Made by a program: the position numbers and the translations under genes
In this document: piece by piece, positions 62,802-64,000 of the stretch
Layout: every line of letters starts with the position of its first letter
Position numbering within the stretch: the first letter of the stretch is position 1
Assembly (NCBI GenBank): GCA_021732785.1
Contig: JAKFUG010000003.1
Span: 62,001 to 126,000 of the forward strand
Reading direction: 5' to 3'
DNA from: Planctomycetaceae bacterium
GTDB taxonomy: Bacteria; Planctomycetota; Planctomycetia; Planctomycetales; Planctomycetaceae
Length of the DNA: 64,000 nt
Notes under the pieces: model-generated
The model's database searches: none
What the model was told of the DNA's origin: nothing
Seen by the model: the letters and a program-made list of their open reading frames with translations, nothing else

Positions 62802-63362
62802 ATGAAAATCACGAATCTCGTGAAGGGCGCTGTGGTGACGCTGGCTGCCTTGGGCATGGTGATGCCTCAAGGACAAGTTCAGGCCGCCACGGGCCTCAAG
62901 ACAATCAAGGCCGTGAAGACAGTGGAAGTTTCCGCTGTCGACGTTGCCTTGAGCAATGGCAGCCTCGTGGGTCGCGTTGTCGACCACACTGGCACCGCGA
63001 TGACTTCGAAAGAAGTGGTCGTTCGCCAGGGCAAGAACGAAATCTCGAAGGTGAAGACCGACAGCAACGGCGTCTTCGCGGTTTCCAACCTCAAGGGCGG
63101 GCTGTATGAAGTCACCGCCGGTACGTCCACCGGGACGTTCCGCGTGTGGACCGAATCCGCCGCTCCGCAATCGGCCGCCGAACAAGCCATGCTCGTGGTC
63201 GGCGAAAGCGCCACCCGCGGCAACGGCTTCGGCGGACTGATGGGCGATGGCACGCTGGTTCTCACCGCCGCCGTCATTGCCACGTTGATCATCTCCGGCG
63301 TCGCGCTGAACCGGATCAACAATCTGCAAGACGACGTCAACCACATTCCGAAGTCACCGTAA
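62802..63362 (+). CDS. Secreted tail-anchored single-domain protein, paralogue 3
   Basis: 186 residues from ATG 62802 (MKITNLVKGAVVTLAALGMV). Signal peptide ending near VQAATG, a beta domain with VGRVVDHTGTAMTSKEVVVR, FRVWTESAAPQSAAEQAMLV, membrane helix (LVLTAAVIATLIISGVALN) and the invariant ending INNLQDDVNHIPKSP. A GGAGCAG ribosome-binding site precedes the ATG. The gene ends in a hairpin terminator before the convergent barstar gene. Confidence 0.75.
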   Translation: MKITNLVKGAVVTLAALGMVMPQGQVQAATGLKTIKAVKTVEVSAVDVALSNGSLVGRVVDHTGTAMTSKEVVVRQGKNEISKVKTDSNGVFAVSNLKGGLYEVTAGTSTGTFRVWTESAAPQSAAEQAMLVVGESATRGNGFGGLMGDGTLVLTAAVIATLIISGVALNRINNLQDDVNHIPKSP

Positions 63363-63403
63363 GCGACTTCGCGAATCCGTTGAGGATCGCATCGATTGGC
63401 GAC

Positions 63404-63443
63404 GTCCGCTGTTGCTCCTTCGGGAAACAACAGCGGGCGTTGT
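63404..63443 (+). terminator. Terminator of paralogue 3
   Basis: CGTCCGCTGTTG (63404-63415) pairs with CAACAGCGGGCG (63429-63440), one G-T pair, followed by TTGTTCATTTTA. It lies about 42 bases after the stop at 63362, ahead of the convergent gene ending at 63449. Confidence 0.75.
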
Positions 63444-63448
63444 TCATT

Positions 63449-63838
63449 TTACGGGCCCGTCGCAAACGGCTTCCACTCCGCGGGAACTTCCCGATCGGCA
63501 GGCCACACCACGGTGATGTGCGGCGGAGCCTCCGATTCCGATTGCAACAGGCTCTGAATCAATTCGAGATACGTCGCGCGATGCCGACTCCCCTCCGCGA
63601 ACGGCAGGCTTTCGTGTCGCAGCACGATTTCCGTATCGGCCGGCAGCCACGATCGATCGCGCAGGCAATCGTGCAGCGCGTCCCAGTTTCCACCGAAATA
63701 ACCCGGCAGCTTCAAGTGCTTCCGCATCACACCAAAGAGTTCACGCCGGGTGCGAATATGAGCCGACAACGGAACGATCACCGTTCCCGGTGGAGCGTAA
63801 CTGCGGGGATCGGTGACGATGACCAGCCGTGATGTCAT
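63449..63838 (-). CDS. Barstar-family ribonuclease inhibitor
   Basis: 129 residues. The core KLPGYFGGNWDALHDCLRD matches barstar, including the two aspartates equivalent to Asp35 and Asp39 that bind the nuclease active site; the residue equivalent to Trp38 is His. The N-terminal strand TSRLVIVTDPRS and the C-terminal VVWPADREVPAEW complete the barstar fold, with an extension compared with the 90-residue archetype. The start overlaps the stop of the ribonuclease gene (ATGA), the expected order for an immunity or antitoxin gene. Confidence 0.85.
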   Translation of the reverse strand: MTSRLVIVTDPRSYAPPGTVIVPLSAHIRTRRELFGVMRKHLKLPGYFGGNWDALHDCLRDRSWLPADTEIVLRHESLPFAEGSRHRATYLELIQSLLQSESEAPPHITVVWPADREVPAEWKPFATGP

Positions 63839-64000
63839 CCGCGCACCTTCCGAAAACTGTTGTAGTGGTCGTGGGTGTAATACGCTTCTCCGTCTTTGCC
63901 GATGATGATCCGCTGCGGTCCCGGTCCACCGATCCCCGGTGTGGGATGCACGTACTCGGTGTAATAGCCCGCGGGTTGTTTCGGCAAGCGTTTTTCCAGG
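63835..64000 (-). CDS. Barnase/RNase Sa-type guanyl ribonuclease, C-terminal part (runs off window)
   Basis: The minus-strand frame from the window edge encodes 54 residues ending at a stop that overlaps the barstar start. LPKQPAGYYTEYVHPTPGIG, PQRIIIGKDGEAYYT and HDHYNSFRKVRG match the catalytic end of the microbial ribonuclease N1/barnase family: Glu in YYTEYV, Arg in QRIII and His in HDHYNSF are in the expected order. The protein's beginning (signal peptide, first helices) lies beyond 64000. Paired with the barstar gene it forms a ribonuclease-inhibitor cassette. Confidence 0.8.
   Translation of the reverse strand, partial: LEKRLPKQPAGYYTEYVHPTPGIGGPGPQRIIIGKDGEAYYTHDHYNSFRKVRG

Overview
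This window looks like a chromosomal segment of a free-living, flagellated member of the Planctomycetota. The basis is the gene mix: a DUF1080 (3-keto-disaccharide hydrolase) protein, a TAT-exported Gfo/Idh/MocA oxidoreductase, PQQ-propeller and CocE-type secreted enzymes, a Tad pilus locus with very large TadE/TadG-like proteins, large proline/alanine-rich secreted proteins of unknown function, and many GC-rich palindromes between genes. Base composition is GC-rich, with two visibly AT-richer patches (about 16.37-17.96 kb and 28.1-28.7 kb) that look acquired. I saw no rRNA, tRNA, CRISPR array, transposase or integrase.

Layout. 0-2.6 kb: the end of an ExbD gene overlapping a TonB-like/alpha-toroid fusion. 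2.8-13.9 kb: housekeeping and metabolism (purU, an HD-domain protein, rpsT, a TPR protein, der, a uronate-isomerase-like enzyme, DAHP synthase, speE). 14-19 kb: a GspE/PilB-like protein that has lost its Walker A lysine, dapA, a compact DUF262-HEPN pair and a beta-hydroxyacid dehydrogenase. 19-28 kb: a small membrane protein (paralogue of one at 9.6 kb), a DUF1080 protein, polX, glnA, a large secreted protein with a degenerate transglutaminase-like segment, and a Gfo/Idh/MocA oxidoreductase. 28-39.5 kb: a DUF6338 gene with a polyproline microprotein, small stress-type genes including DUF3606, a membrane-anchored VWA protein, an SGNH-like protein, a secretin-like periplasmic protein, a PQQ-propeller protein and a CocE/NonD hydrolase. 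39.5-48.2 kb: a leftward block lptD, fliI, fliJ, a MotE-like gene, fliK and flgD. 48.4-54.2 kb: an SDR gene, then a leftward Tad pilus block that starts with a 58-codon pilin-like gene. 54.4-60.4 kb: a DnaJ/CbpA-like gene, a membrane protein, a dynamin-like GTPase, a secreted gamma-class chorismate mutase, a gamma-carbonic anhydrase and an EF-hand membrane protein. 60.8-64 kb: three tandem paralogues of a secreted, tail-anchored one-domain protein ending in the same short tail, each with its own terminator, then a barstar-type inhibitor overlapping the end of a barnase/RNase Sa-type ribonuclease that runs off the window.

The most noteworthy accessory content is (1) the DUF262-HEPN pair, a candidate anti-phage or toxin-antitoxin module; (2) the three-copy tail-anchored family; (3) the pseudo-ATPase related to GspE; (4) the ribonuclease-barstar pair; (5) the DUF6338-polyproline pair; and (6) several families of nested palindromes. 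One palindrome family has five copies, each starting 2-28 bases past a stop codon and all readable in the same orientation relative to an adjacent gene. All assignments come from reading the sequence; no database search was run.
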